A stretch of DNA of 64,000 bases from assembly GCA_963169105.1 (NCBI GenBank), contig OY720640.1, positions 117,538,085 to 117,602,084 of the forward strand, given 5' to 3'. Each line of letters opens with the position of its first letter. The stretch's first letter is position 1. The position numbers and the translations under genes are program-made. Below are positions 10,712 through 22,423 of this stretch, piece after piece. Below the pieces are notes generated by a model. It was not told the DNA's origin and did no database searches. It saw nothing but the letters and a program-made list of their open reading frames with translations. This DNA is from Ceriagrion tenellum. Its lineage: Eukaryota > Arthropoda > Insecta > Odonata > Coenagrionidae.

Positions 10712-13700
10712 TTACATCCTTAAAATCCTGTTAAAAAGGCCAGTTTCATTTAAAAATGATAAAACACGGTTGAGAACATCTGAGTCATCGCCTAGGACCG
10801 ACTTTATGTCTCCCGCTAACTGCAGCCTGTTACGCAAGCATCGGTATTTGTCACACTCCGTCAGGATATGCCGAACGCTGAGAGGGCAGTCGCAGTCATC
10901 ACAGCGAAGTGGTCGTTTCTCCTCGGTGAAGAGAAAGGAGTGAGTCAAAGGGCAATGCCCTATCCTCAAACGTGTGATGACCACTTCCTCCCGGCGGCTC
11001 TTCCTGGCGGATGTGGGCCACGCGGACACTACCGATTTCACCCCGCGCAGTTTATTATTTTCTAAGTTCCTCCATATATCTTTCCACTCTTCTAGGGCTA
11101 CCTTTCTCAAGATAGCCTTAAGGTCTTCGTATGGTACCAGCGTCAGAGTTATTTCCTCCAAGTCAAGTGCCTCCTTCGCCAAAGCGTCCGCTCTTTCATT
11201 TCCAGGGATACCCACATGCCCTGGGACCCACAGGAATGATACATATATTCCCCTTCTGCTAAGGGATATCAAAGCAGTTTGTATATCTTGAACGATTGGG
11301 TCCATTGAAGAAAAACTAGAAATGGAGTTCAGGGCGCTAAGAGAGTCCGAGCAGATGACGAAGGAGCCACTGTTTCCTTCTATCCCTCCTAGAGCCATTT
11401 TTATTGCGAGGAGTTCCGCTGTGTAAACACTACACAGCGGATTTAACCTCGCCTTGATGGCTCCATGGTGGGATGAGACAACTGCACATCCACAAGCAGC
11501 GTCAGACTTAGAGCCATCTGTAAAAACTGGCACGATACCGGGGTTGCAGTGAAGATATAGATAAAACTGACGCTGGTATTCCTGATCAGTGGTTAAAGCT
11601 TTCTTGCGCTGAGTGAGTCCCATGTTGATTTTAGGAGCGGGAGTTTCCCATGGCGGATGTTTGGGAAAGCCAGAGGGATATACTTCAGGAAGCGTGATTA
11701 GATGCTCGGATATAAAACTGTTGAATCGTATGCTTGCAGGCCTAGTGGCTCTGGTTCGACGGTTAAAAAGTTCTAAATAGCGGGGTTTAAAAACAATGTT
11801 AAAACAAGGGTGAGTCCTCATAGATAAAATTTTTGCTACATAGCCGCACATGTGCATGTTTCTCCGATGGGACAAGGGCGGTTCTCCTGCATCCGCATAG
11901 ATGCTTTGCACTGGACTCGTACGGAACGCCCCGGTGGCTAACCGTATTCCAGCATTGTGGACCGATGTCAGCGGGCGCAAGTATGACTCCCGACCGGAGG
12001 AGTACACAAAACAACCGTAGTCTAGTTTAGACCGTATCAGCGTCCGGTATAGTAAGATCAGCGTATTGCGATCAGCTCCCCAGGATGAGTGACTTAGATA
12101 TTTCAGAATATTTAACGCATTTGTACATTTTCTTTTCAGGACACTAATTTGTTCCTTCCAGTTGAGGCGATAGTCAAATACAAGTCCCAGGAAACGGTTG
12201 GAGTCCACAAATGGAATGTTTTTCCCTCCTAAATGTAGCGGCGGAGGGATGTGTTGCCCCCTAATCCGGTGAAAGTGAATGCATTTCGTTTTTTCCAAGG
12301 AGAATTTAAATCCGCTCCTTTGGGTCCACTTCTCCAATTTATTCAGCGTAAGTTTGGTGAGTCTAGCGGCAGAGGTAAGATAAGATGACCTGCAGAATAT
12401 CGCGAAGTCATCCACAAACAAAGACCCTATCACCGGTGGCTTCATGCAATCAACGATATCGTTGATTGCCACGGCGAAAAGTGTTACGCTTAAAACTGAC
12501 CCTTGTGGAACACCATTATCTTGGCTGTATGCTACGGATAGGTACTGACCGATTCTAACCTTAAACACCCGATCGGATAAAAAATTCTTAATAAAAGTGG
12601 GTAGATTACCCCTGAGACCCCATTCGTGCAAAGTGTTCAATATTTTCCACCGCCAGACAGTGTCATATGCCTTCTCTATGTCAAAGAAGACGCCGACAAC
12701 ATGCTGGCGGAGAAGAAAGGCTTCCTGGATGTAGTTATCTATTCTTATCAGGTGATCGATCGTGGACCGGCCTCTACGAAATCCACACTGAATATCGGAG
12801 AGAAGGTTTCGGCGCTCTAGCCACCAAATAAGCCGTCGGTTAACCATTCTTTCCATTAACTTGCACAGGCAGTTAGTGAGTGATATAGGTCGATAACCAT
12901 TCGGGTCAGTACGGTCTTTGCCCTGCTTCGGTATGGGTATGTCTACAGATTCCCGCCAGGACGACGGGAATGCACCGTCTCTCCAAAGGTGATTGAGAGT
13001 GTGGAGGAGCTCTAACATTGACGTCGTCGGAATATTCCGGAGAAAGGCGTTGTGGACCTCATCCAATCCCGGAGCCGTAAATTTGGATTCATCTATGGCT
13101 GATTGTAGCTCCCTAAGGGTGAACGGAAGGTTATAGTCTTCATGAGAGCGGATCTCACGAAAGTTGATTGGTGAGGCTTCTACTCGTAGTTTAATTCCCA
13201 AAAATGTGGGATTGTAATTTCTATTACTGCTTGTATCGGCGAGTAATAGGCCAAAAGCCTCACCAATCTCAGGAGCTGAGGTCACAATATCGCCACCTAC
13301 CTTAAGGTAGGTTATTCCCAGCTGGTGGTGATTGCCCGAGATACTCTTCACCTTACGCCACACCTGTGCAAGTGGAGTCCTGCTATTCACACCCGACACA
13401 AATTCCATGCAGGAAGCTCTTTTTGCGTCTCTTACGACCTGTCGTGCCTTCGCTCGCAAGCGCCTGAAGGAGGATAGATTGGTTTCCGTCGGATATTTGT
13501 TAAAAATCCGCAACGCCTTTTTACGCTGGCGGATAGCTTTCGCGCAGTCATCATTCCACCACGGAACTTGAGGTTTCGTCGTAGTACCGCGAGACCGTGG
13601 TACGCTGACGCGTGTGGCCTGTATTATACTGCTAGTCAAATTATTAATATTGTCAACACTATCACGTGTTTCGTCATATTTGAAATTAAAACTGCTTCTG

Positions 13701-14419
13701 AAAAGCGGCCAGTCTGCTTTCCGGATAGCCCAATGGCCTGTCCGTATAAAACTAGGGTTATAATGCCTTTCCTTGGTAATAAGAAGTGGGAGGTGATCGC
13801 TCCCACAGAGATCGTCATGAACGGATAAGTTAAATTTTGTACTTATGGCGCTCGATACAATGCACAAATCTATGCTTGAAGAGTCGCCGGTAAATGAATT
13901 AAAACGGGTTTTTACCCCATTGTTCAAGAAAAAACCAAGACATTATCTAAGATAAAGGAGGATAAAATCCGTCCTCTACGATTGCATTGCCTTCTTGGGC
14001 TTCCCCAAAGAGGATCGTGGGCGTTAAAATCTCCTAGTAAAATAAAAGGCTGAGGTAGTTGACGGACAAGAGCATTCAGGTAAAATTGAGTGACCGGTGC
14101 ACCCTCGGGCAGGTACACGTTGCATAGCGTGATCGCCTCGGGGGCGTACACGGTGACTGCCACCGCTTGGTACGGCGTGTTTAGGTGCACTCGGGAGGTG
14201 TAAAGGGCCTCCCGAATAGCAACCATAACCATGGGCTCGTTGGCCACTGATTTCGTCAAATCTAAAAACGTTAAAACCTTTTAAAATCCCCTTGTCCGCC
14301 ATTTTGAAATGCGTTTCTTGCAGACAAACACAACATGGGTTAATTTCGCGAGTTAAAATGGCCAGCTCCTCCTTATGCCGATAAAAACCATTACAGCTCC
14401 ACTGTAACATAAAAACCAT
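10712..14419 (-). pseudogene. ORF2 of I-like copy 2 (endonuclease-RT-RNase H), two frameshifts
   Basis: The start at 14419 (MVFMLQWSCNGFYRHKEEL) opens the endonuclease. The frame shifts near 14240 and again near 13927 at an A-run, just before TRFNSFTGD. From 13927 one open frame of 1071 codons carries the end of the endonuclease (SSIDLC, SDHLPL), the RT (GYRPISLTNCLCKLMERMV, GFRRGRSTIDHLIR, FFDIEKAYDTVW, PQGSVLSVTLFAVAIN, LFVDDFAIFCRSS) and RNase H (FTDGSKSDAACG, YTAELLAIKMA, CSDSLSALN, PGHVGIPGNERAD). It ends with CDDCDCPLSVRHILTEC, a CCHC-like motif, and a 46-residue tail ending FNRILRM. All catalytic residues of the RT and RNase H are present; only the endonuclease is out of frame. Confidence 0.92.
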
Positions 14420-14498
14420 AAAAGGTGAGTAATAAATAATTTTAAAATAAAAAAAAATAAATAAATAATAAAAACGGGCATTAAGTTCAGAGGGAGAA

Positions 14499-15778
14499 TC
14501 AGCGCTTTATGCGATGTCTCCTCCCCTTAGACCTAGCCCGGCGGACCTCCGACTCAGAGACATATTCATCCTCTTCCATCGATTCTGGTTGGCTCTGGCG
14601 GGCCGGACCAGATGGCCCGGGGGATTGAGATTTTCCACGCCTGATTTGCGTGGCCGGGGTGGAGGTGTTCGGGTTCTTAACGGGAGAACCCGAACTGGTG
14701 GCGTTCGTCTTTGCCGGATTTTGGGCCTTAGCCGGCTCGGCCGATTTCTTCGTCGTGGCTTTCTGGGGCATACTCTTCGGTACATTAGATTCTTTGACGC
14801 TGTTCGTGGATTTGATTTCTTCGGTCTGTGTGGAGATGGTACACATTTTCTTGGGGGTTGCTGCTATACCTGCCCAAGATCGGGAAAACGTAGGGGCCAT
14901 GAGACTCCGATACTTCTGCCGCGCCTCTCCATACGGGATTTTATCTAGGGTCTTAATTTCCCTTTCATCCTTCTAATTTTCCTTTCATCCTTCATCACGG
15001 GGCAATCACGAGAGTACGCTGGATGCGAACCCTCGCAGTTTACACAAAAAGGATCGGAGGAACACACGTCACCCTCATGCTTGTCCTTGCCACAGCGCGG
15101 GCAGGTGGTCTTACCCTCACATCGCGGTGCGATGTGGCCGAACTTTTGGCATTGAAAGCAACGCATGGGATTGGGTATGAATGGCCGCACTTGGACCGAA
15201 TTATAACCTAAATATACTTTCTCGGGGAGCTTATCGAGAGCGAACGTGAGGATCACAGATGTAGTATTAATCATCTCACCGTTCCTCCTAGTCGTAAGGC
15301 GACGACAGTCCGTTACACCTTGTGAGGCCATTTCTCTCTTAATTTCATCTACTTCAACGTAGAGGAGATCATAATGACTTATAACTCCCCGAGAAGTATT
15401 TAGGGTGCGGTGGATATCTACCGTGACCGGGATGTCATGGAGTTTTTTCACTTTTAGTAGTTTTTCGGCCTGATTTATATTAGCAGTCTCAACCAATAGA
15501 GTACCATCTCTTAGTTTTTTAACTGAGTGAGGTTCCCCAAGGATAACCGCAGACAGTGAACGTTTAATGAAGAAGGGAGACACCTTTTTAAGCGTCTCAC
15601 CATCTTTCGCACATTTTACTATCAAATAGCGCATGCTCTTAACAAAAATATTATCTCCCCCGCCCGTATCCGGGCGGGATCTTTTATTTGGAGGGAGTGA
15701 GATTGTCTCCATGAAAATTAGGAATTCATCCCCTGGGCTCCCCACCCACCACGGAGCCACACATTCGGGACGCCACAC
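14499..15778 (-). pseudogene. ORF1 (Gag-like) of I-like copy 2, frame broken by a 20-bp duplication
   Basis: The first frame (15778-14945, 277 codons) holds the N-terminal part and three zinc knuckles: CFQCQKFGHIAPRC, CPRCGKDKHEGDVC and CVNCEGSHPAYSRDC. It ends in an early stop just after MKDERK. The break coincides with two head-to-tail 20-bp near-copies at 14955-14974 and 14975-14994; a 20-bp gain shifts the frame. The Pro/Lys/Ser-rich tail continues in the other frame (14900-14499, ending GRRHRIKR), matching the tail of the intact ORF1 of copy 4. Confidence 0.88.
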
Positions 15779-16306
15779 CGCGAACCGGTTTGGTCGCCAG
15801 GGCTACCCAAGGGATATAGCACTATTGTTTAGGGGGACTGCTTCGGGTGGGGCCTCCAGTGCATGGGCCCTCCAAACCCATACACCTTTGGCCGCCCTAC
15901 ACAAACCCCCGTCACTCCAGCACTCGTCATCGAAACGTGTCGATAAGCCGATTGATCAAGACTGGCTAGATCTTGACCGCCCGTTTACAGGGAATCCAGG
16001 GCCGAAGTGGGGTGTTGACCTCTGGCTCATACCGGGCTTCCGACACCCGGCTGGGTTCCAGAGAACTCACCCACCAGGATCCCTTTCTCCCCCTTACGGG
16101 TCTCCGCACACGGCAAACATGCGGGTGGATCGCAGGCCAGCTGGTATGGCCGCACACAGACAGTGGACCCACAAAACTGTCCGGACGCATCCCTTTGCTG
16201 CCTGGGGGTTTGTTTTCGGGGTTTCACCTCCCCGCCCTTTTAGTCCCTTCTTACGACAAGCAGGGATACTGCGGGAGTATTCTCCATCCCCCTACCCGCA
16301 GGGGTG
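15779..16306 (-). promoter_or_regulatory. 5' UTR of copy 2
   Basis: This is the same 5' UTR type as in copies 1 and 4, sharing for example the TCGATAAGCCGATTGATCAAG stretch on the plus strand. The small stem found in the other copies is altered here (GTCCCTTCTTACGAC), so the pairing is weakened. The terminus is intact, so the copy was full length when it inserted. Confidence 0.5.
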
Positions 16307-16332
16307 ATTTTTAAAGTGTACATTGAAATTAA

Positions 16333-16952
16333 TTTGAAGTCTTTTGCAAACATTCCGTCCACATGAATATTCTTAAGAAGACGATAACCTCTGCCGTAAT
16401 TCATGTATTCCACTTTCGGAGTAGTTTGGGGTGTTATTCTAGGTGCTTCATCATGTTAGGTAACAATGGAAGAAAATGGAAAAAACCAGCATTTTCTACG
16501 CAATTGATGGCAAAAAATTTAGCTTAAGGAGGAATTGTAAGTCATACTGTGTTCTGTACAGAAAAATACAATCTCTCACACGGAATGGAGGGGATGTACG
16601 ACGGCTCGCTCTGGGTTGATCTCAAGGAATCTTCGACCAATATCCCCGCACGTACTCGCACAGCAACTGCGCCAACAATGGGAATCCTTGTGGTATACCG
16701 GAAGATTAATCATGAAATCAGGGAAAAAATGAAACTCTCGGATATCTGAACAGCTAACATGCTGTGTGTCCCAGCATGAGTCCGGTGGAAATGCGGAGCC
16801 TAACATAAGCTACTGCACCGCCACCGCTTCGACCCCCAACTCCCCGTCCCTCACTGTCAAGATCGCGCCATAAGGATCACCAGGGGAAATGCAGAGGTTA
16901 TCGTCTTATTAAGTATATTCATGTGGACGGAATATTTGTAAAAGACTTCAAA
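16333..16952. mobile_element. non-autonomous element with 62-bp terminal inverted repeats
   Basis: The two ends, 16333-16394 and 16891-16952, are inverted copies of each other. Aligned without gaps over 62 bp they differ at four positions. Each outer end starts TTTGAAGTCTTTT and contains ATTCCGTCCACATGAATAT. The 496-bp interior has no long ORF and no transposase motif. Length (620 bp) and structure suggest a MITE or fold-back element. No clear target duplication was found; short A/T-rich words flank both sides, so the superfamily is unknown. Confidence 0.7.
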
Positions 16953-18478
16953 GCAAAGCAAAAGACGAGGAGAGAAGAAAAGGGGGTGGGAATTATTGTT
17001 TTCCCATCACTGTTTAAGAGCCTTGCCTGTTCTCTATCGGGCACCGGTGTCTTCCTCCTAGACTGCTGCTTATCGGACTAAGAATTTACAAAGGGCCAGG
17101 GTTTTTTCCATAACCCCCTACATCCCTGCGAACCAGTAGTCACCATTGTGTCCTCTAACTCTTTGTATTTGCGCCGTGACCACTTTTCCCCATTTTGTCT
17201 TATAGCCCTTCCGCCATGCACCCTTATTAACCGGTTCAACAAGGTCAATGTCCTGTGCCTTAGAACTCGGCTCATCCGCCGGGGAAAATCCCTTAAGCTT
17301 TCGGTATATAACCAAACAAGAATTACCGCCGAACCCCTGCCAGGGAATCCCAGCCAGAGGGGGTAGGCAGGGGTGAGAATAGGATCCCTTTCTTCCTCCC
17401 CCATAACCGGGGGAAGGAGAGAAGGTGGGGAGGTTTAGGGGGTGGGAAGTGTCCGGTGGGCCTGCGGCGCCTACTTTTAGCAACTCGCCGCCCTCCCCCC
17501 CGTCTACCCTCGCTGTAAAGACAGCGCTTAAAAAAATAAAGTAAAACTAAGAAAACAAACTTCAAACAGAACAAACAGAAAAGAAAACAAAGACGGTACA
17601 GTAAAACATTATCGGGAATCAATCTCTTTTCACTCATAATGAGTAGGAGTTTCTATGCAAAACAATTTCCAAACAGTATTTACAGGGACAACAATATGGG
17701 AGATTACTATTAAAATTTTCTAAGTCTACACGACACAAGAGGGCTGAGAGCGCACGCTTTTACATTAGAAGTAGATGATAAACGAATTACGCAGCAGGCT
17801 AGGTATGTGATTGATCGCCCACCTTGCCATCTACCTTGTAGGTATAACATAGGGATTTCAATCATTTACGCCGTTGCTGTGCGAGTAAGGACGACGATAC
17901 CCTGAGATAAGTCCCGATAGGGCCCAGAACCATGAGTGAACCGAAAGTCCATGCTCCACTTCACTTGAACTGAAAGTATTCAAAAGAAGGAATGGTTCCG
18001 GAACGCTATATATCGTTCAAAATTCTACTTTTGTTCCGTTAACGAAACTAAAGTCTGTTGGGTATTTGTTTGTATTTCCACACTGTTGAGCTCGTTATCT
18101 TTCAGATGTTTTCTTTCTAATCGTGCATGCCATTTGTTCCCTTGTATGTCTTTTGTTTTTGAGTGGACGGCCATGTTTTTACTGACTCGCTTACTCTATC
18201 TCTGGTTGGCTGTCTTGGTGTAAGGACGTGTGCACGGGTAGCTCCCGTTAATAAACCATCTTATTCTTAATGTTTGAAATGTAGACCAATTAGCTGATGG
18301 GTTGTCAAAACCACCGTGTAAGGAATAATTTAAGAAATATGTTACTAGTTTGGGTTTGTCAAATGTTAGTCTTGAGGGAGAGTGTTGAACATTGATAATC
18401 TAAGCATTTGATGATGGCTACTTGGATACAGTTGTAGATTGTTTGTTTGTGAAAGATATAAAATAAGTAAAAAAGTTA
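16953..18478. other. spacer left of copy 3, no gene recognised
   Basis: Mostly unique-looking sequence. A GC-rich piece at 17370-17520 has open frames on both strands, but they lack recognisable domains. A region near 17940-18060 has GGTTCCGGAACG words like those at 10.4 kb. Before copy 3 inserted, this stretch was directly joined to the sequence now at 24194, so it is the natural upstream flank of the plus-strand frame starting at 24231. Confidence 0.4.
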
Positions 18479-18775
18479 CTGAGTGAATAAGTAGTAGTAG
18501 TGGGGTGGATAGAGTGCGTCGACGACATGGTCATTTTGCACCACTACACGTCATAATCATAAAAAATAAATATACGCTGCACATTATGATATTATAATAA
18601 AGTACTTGAGATAAACGCTGAGTCAAAATTAAAAATTATATTACATCCTTAAAATACTATTAAATAGGCCAGTTTCATTTAAAAATTCCAAAGTGCGGTT
18701 CAGAACATCTGGGTCATCGCCTAGAATGTACCCCAGGTCTCCCACTAGCTGCAGCCTGTTACGCACCGCCCGATA

Positions 18776-21700
18776 TCACTCACACTCCGTCAGGATATGT
18801 CGAATGCTAAGAGGACAGTCGCAGTCATCACATCGCGGTGGAATTTTCTCTTCGGTGAAGAGGAAGGAGTGGGTCAGAGGGCTGTGCCCTATCCTTAGTC
18901 GTGTTATGACGACTTCCTCTCGGCGACTCTTCCTGACGGACGAAGGCCACGCTGTCACTGCCGGTTTTAAACGGCGCAGTTTATTACCTTCTGCGGTTCT
19001 CCACGACTCCTTCCACTGCTCTAGGACTGCATTTCTTAAAGCCGCCTTCACATCTTGGAAGGGTACCAGCATCGATTCCATGGCGTCCATGGCGAGTGCC
19101 TCTTTCGCCAAAGTGTCGGCTCTCTCGTTCCCGGCGATACCCACTTGTCCAGGGACCCACATGAAAAAGATCTTAGTTCCCTTTTTGTCAAGAGAGAGGA
19201 GTGAAGATTGGATCTCCTGGACTAGAGGAAGCGCGGGAAAAAGGCCGGAAATGGCATTCAGTGCACTTAGGGAGTCCGTGCATACAACGAAGGAGCCACG
19301 GTCCTGTATCCCATCCAGGCCCAGCCTAATAGCGTACAGCTCCGCTGTGAAAGCGCTACACATCGGATGAAGCCTTGCTTTCGCAGCTTCGTGATGGGGT
19401 GAGAAGACTGCGCACGCGCTGGCGGTGCCTGATCTGGAGCCGTCGGTATAAATAGGCACGAGATCTCGATGGGTGTCTAAGAACATATAAAATAGACGCT
19501 GGTACTCTTCTGCAGTGGTAAAGTGTTTTAGACGCTTGTTAAGATCAGTATTGATTTTAGGCGCGGGTGTGACCCAAGGCGGACTTTTGCAGCTTCCGAT
19601 AGGGTATATGTCTGGGAGTGTAATACCTTGCGCTTGGATGAAAGTATAAAACCTAATGCTAGCAGGCCTAGTGGCTCTTGTCCGGCGATTAAAAAGTTCT
19701 ATTAATTGAGGTTTAAAAACCAGGTTGAAACATGGGTGGGACTTCATAGATAAAATTTTGGCAAAGTAATTGCACATGAGCAGGTTCCTTCGGTGGCACA
19801 ATGGCGGCTCTCCTGCATCCACATGGAGGCTTTGCACCGGACTAGTCCGGAACGCCCCAGTGGATATCCGTAGGGCTGCATTGTGTACCGCGTTCAGAGT
19901 ACGTAGGTACGACTCCCGACCGGAGGCGTATACGAAGGAACCGTAGTCAAGCTTCGACCGGACCAACGAACGGTACAACAAGATCAGCATTGAGCGATCG
20001 GCTCCCCATGTTGAGTGACTTAAGAATTTTAAAATGTTTAGAGTCTTAAGACATTTAAGTTTTAAAGTATCAATATGTTCCCGCCAGTTGAGGCGACAGT
20101 CAAAAATCATTCCTAAAAAACGTACAGAGTTAACAAACGGAAGGTTTGTACCGCCCAAGGTTAGTGATGGGGGAATGGTATGACCCCTACACCGGCGTAA
20201 GTGGAGGCATTTAGTTTTCTCCAAGGAGAATTTAAAACCGTTATCTTTGGCCCACCTATCCAACTTGTTTAGAGTAAGCTGGATAAGTCTGCCCGCGGTA
20301 GCTGGTTGGGATGACCTACAAAAAATTGCGAAGTCGTCCACAAACAGTGAGCCAATTACCGGTGTTTTTACACAGTTAGCGATATCGTTAATCGCTATAG
20401 CAAATAGCGTTACGCTAAGTACTGAACCTTGGGGAACACCGTTCTCTTGACTATAAAATTTCGATTCGTGTTGGCCAATTCTCACTTTAAAAACTCGGTC
20501 CGATAAAAAATTTTGAATAAAAATGGGTAGGTTACCCCTAAATCCCCATTCGTGCATCGTTCTTAGGATTTTGTGACGCCAAACTCGGTCGTATGCCTTC
20601 TCTATGTCAAAAAATACCCCGACTACGTGTTGGCGCAGAAGAAAGGCTTCCTGGATATAGTTGTCAATTCTGACTAAATGATCGGTAGTGGAACGGCCTC
20701 TGCGGAAACCACATTGAATACCAGAGAGAAGGTTTCGGCGCTCTAGCCACCAGACGAGCCGCCGATTCACCATTCTTTCCATAGCCTTACACAGGCAGCT
20801 TGTGAGGGATACAGGTCTAAAGTTATTCGGGTCGGCTCGGTCTTTGCCTTTTTTTAGTATAGGAACTACCGCAGACTCCCGCCAGGACGGTGGAATACAA
20901 CCTTCTAGCCATAGTTGGTTGAAGGTATGGAGAACCTCCAACAGTGCCGACTCCGGGATATTCCGGAGGAAGGCATTGTGGACCTCGTCAGGTCCCGGAG
21001 AAGTGATACGGGAGTCAGAAATGGCAGATTTGAGTTCCCAGAGGGAAAACGGAAGGTTGTAATCCGCCAAGGGATGTCTTTCCTTAAAGTTTATCGGGGA
21101 TATCTCCAATCGCTCCTTGGTTTTCAGAAACGTAGAGTAGTAGCTCCTGTTACTGCTGGTTTTGGCGAGTAGCTGGCCGAAAATGACGCTGATAGTAATT
21201 TCAGACGTTATTACATCGCCATTGATATGTAAAAAGGAGATGCCGATCTGTTGGTGGTTACCCGATAGACTCCTGATCTTGCGCCAGACCTGTGTAAGTG
21301 GTGTTCTACAGTTGACACCCGAGACAAATTCCACCCAGGAAGCCTTCTTCGCCTCTTTCACGACCTGTCGAGCCTTAGCTCTTAAGCGCCGAAAGGCGGA
21401 AAGGTTCGTGACCGTCGGGAACTTTTTAAAAATTTGTAGCGCCTTCTTCCGTTTGCGAATTGCAGCTGCGCATTCTTCATTCCACCAAGGTACAGATGGT
21501 CTCGATTTGAGACGACGAGACCGTGGTACGCTTGTGTTCGCGGCTTCGATGATGCAGCTTGTTAAATGATTTATGTTAGACACGCTGTTTAGCGTCATGT
21601 CGTGTTGAAAGTTAAAATTGCTCATAAAACGACCCCAATCGGCCCTCCGGATAATCCAGTTGCCCTGACGAATAAAAATGGGGTTAGAACGTCCCTCTTT

Positions 21701-22348
21701 CAGTATATAAATGGGATAGTGATCACTCCCACATAAATCGTCGTGTACGGACATACTCAGTTTATTTAACAACACGCTCGATGTCGCGCATAAGTCTATA
21801 GAGGAGAAGTCACCAGTAAAGCTGTTGAACCGGGTTTTCTCCCCGTCGTTTAATAAAACTAGGATAGACTCCGTAATAAAAGAAGATAAAATCCGTCCTC
21901 TACGATTACACTGCCCTCTACTGCTTCCCCATAGAGGATCGTGTGCGTTGAAGTCACCGAGTAAAATAAAGGGCTGAGGCAGCTGGTGGACAAGGGCTTC
22001 CAAATTAAAACGGGTGACAGGTGCACCCTCCGGCAGATATACGTTGCATAACGTAACCATCTGCGGAGCGTGAACAGTCACCGCCACCGCCTGAAACGGT
22101 GTGTTCAGGTGTACCTGGGAGGTGTAAAGGGCCTCCCGGATAGCAATTGCTACTCCACCCTGGGCTCGTTGGCCGCAGGTGTCGTCCAATCTAAAAACCT
22201 TAAAATGGTTTAAAATGCCCTTGTCCGTGTTTTTAAAATGCGTTTCTTGAAGACAAACGCAAACCGGGTTAAAATCACGTATTAAAACATCCAGCTCCTC
22301 CTTATGCCGATAAAAACCGTTGCAGTTCCACTGCAGTATAAAAGCCAT
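18776..22348 (-). CDS. ORF2 of I-like copy 3: endonuclease-RT-RNase H polyprotein
   Basis: This open frame of 1190 codons encodes the enzyme for target-primed reverse transcription. The endonuclease occupies about residues 1-230 (QWNCNGFYRHKEEL, LQETHF, LLGDFNAHDPLWGS, SSIDLC, SDHYPI). The RT lies around residues 470-760 (FRPVSLTSCLCKAMERMV near 512, GFRRGRSTTDHLV, FFDIEKAYDRVW, PQGSVLSVTLFAIAIN, FVDD near 669). RNase H starts near 965 (IYTDGSRS, FTAELYAIRLG, CTDSLSALN). The conserved RNase H His in PGHVGI is Gln here (PGQVGI), which may weaken that activity. A CCHC-like motif (CDDCDCPLSIRHILTEC) lies at about 1171-1189. The frame stops at TGA 18773-18775, about 44 codons before the end used by copy 2 (TAA at 18641). 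Confidence 0.92.
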   Translation of the reverse strand: MAFILQWNCNGFYRHKEELDVLIRDFNPVCVCLQETHFKNTDKGILNHFKVFRLDDTCGQRAQGGVAIAIREALYTSQVHLNTPFQAVAVTVHAPQMVTLCNVYLPEGAPVTRFNLEALVHQLPQPFILLGDFNAHDPLWGSSRGQCNRRGRILSSFITESILVLLNDGEKTRFNSFTGDFSSIDLCATSSVLLNKLSMSVHDDLCGSDHYPIYILKEGRSNPIFIRQGNWIIRRADWGRFMSNFNFQHDMTLNSVSNINHLTSCIIEAANTSVPRSRRLKSRPSVPWWNEECAAAIRKRKKALQIFKKFPTVTNLSAFRRLRAKARQVVKEAKKASWVEFVSGVNCRTPLTQVWRKIRSLSGNHQQIGISFLHINGDVITSEITISVIFGQLLAKTSSNRSYYSTFLKTKERLEISPINFKERHPLADYNLPFSLWELKSAISDSRITSPGPDEVHNAFLRNIPESALLEVLHTFNQLWLEGCIPPSWRESAVVPILKKGKDRADPNNFRPVSLTSCLCKAMERMVNRRLVWWLERRNLLSGIQCGFRRGRSTTDHLVRIDNYIQEAFLLRQHVVGVFFDIEKAYDRVWRHKILRTMHEWGFRGNLPIFIQNFLSDRVFKVRIGQHESKFYSQENGVPQGSVLSVTLFAIAINDIANCVKTPVIGSLFVDDFAIFCRSSQPATAGRLIQLTLNKLDRWAKDNGFKFSLEKTKCLHLRRCRGHTIPPSLTLGGTNLPFVNSVRFLGMIFDCRLNWREHIDTLKLKCLKTLNILKFLSHSTWGADRSMLILLYRSLVRSKLDYGSFVYASGRESYLRTLNAVHNAALRISTGAFRTSPVQSLHVDAGEPPLCHRRNLLMCNYFAKILSMKSHPCFNLVFKPQLIELFNRRTRATRPASIRFYTFIQAQGITLPDIYPIGSCKSPPWVTPAPKINTDLNKRLKHFTTAEEYQRLFYMFLDTHRDLVPIYTDGSRSGTASACAVFSPHHEAAKARLHPMCSAFTAELYAIRLGLDGIQDRGSFVVCTDSLSALNAISGLFPALPLVQEIQSSLLSLDKKGTKIFFMWVPGQVGIAGNERADTLAKEALAMDAMESMLVPFQDVKAALRNAVLEQWKESWRTAEGNKLRRLKPAVTAWPSSVRKSRREEVVITRLRIGHSPLTHSFLFTEEKIPPRCDDCDCPLSIRHILTECE

Positions 22349-22423
22349 TGGAAATAAATAAAAGATAGAAAGAAAATAAATTAGGTTAAAATCGAGCGGT
22401 TAAAAATTGGGGAGGTCAGCGTC

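Larger units (their letters stand above)
10559..16306 (-). mobile_element. I-like non-LTR retrotransposon, copy 2, full length with TSD
   Basis: The element is bounded by perfect 14-bp duplications, ATTTTTAAAGTGTA, at 10545-10558 and 16307-16320. The minus-strand 3' end carries a short (TAC)n tail (GTAGTAGTAGTA on plus), and the 5' end is the family GC-rich terminus. The order is 5' UTR, ORF1 (15778-14499), ORF2 (14419-10712), 3' UTR. The C-terminus and 3' UTR resemble copies 3 and 4. ORF1 and the endonuclease part of ORF2 are frameshifted, while the RT-RNase H part is open for 1071 codons. Confidence 0.93.

Noticed and set aside
15633..16314. Plus-strand ORFs in the 5' UTRs of the I-like copies (also near 10.1, 24.0, 36.5 and 58.1 kb)
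   Set aside because: They recur because the UTR is repeated, are antisense to the element, and show no protein motifs.
17078..17637. Minus-strand ORFs of 104-121 codons
   Set aside because: No recognisable domain, GC-rich composition with frames open on both strands.
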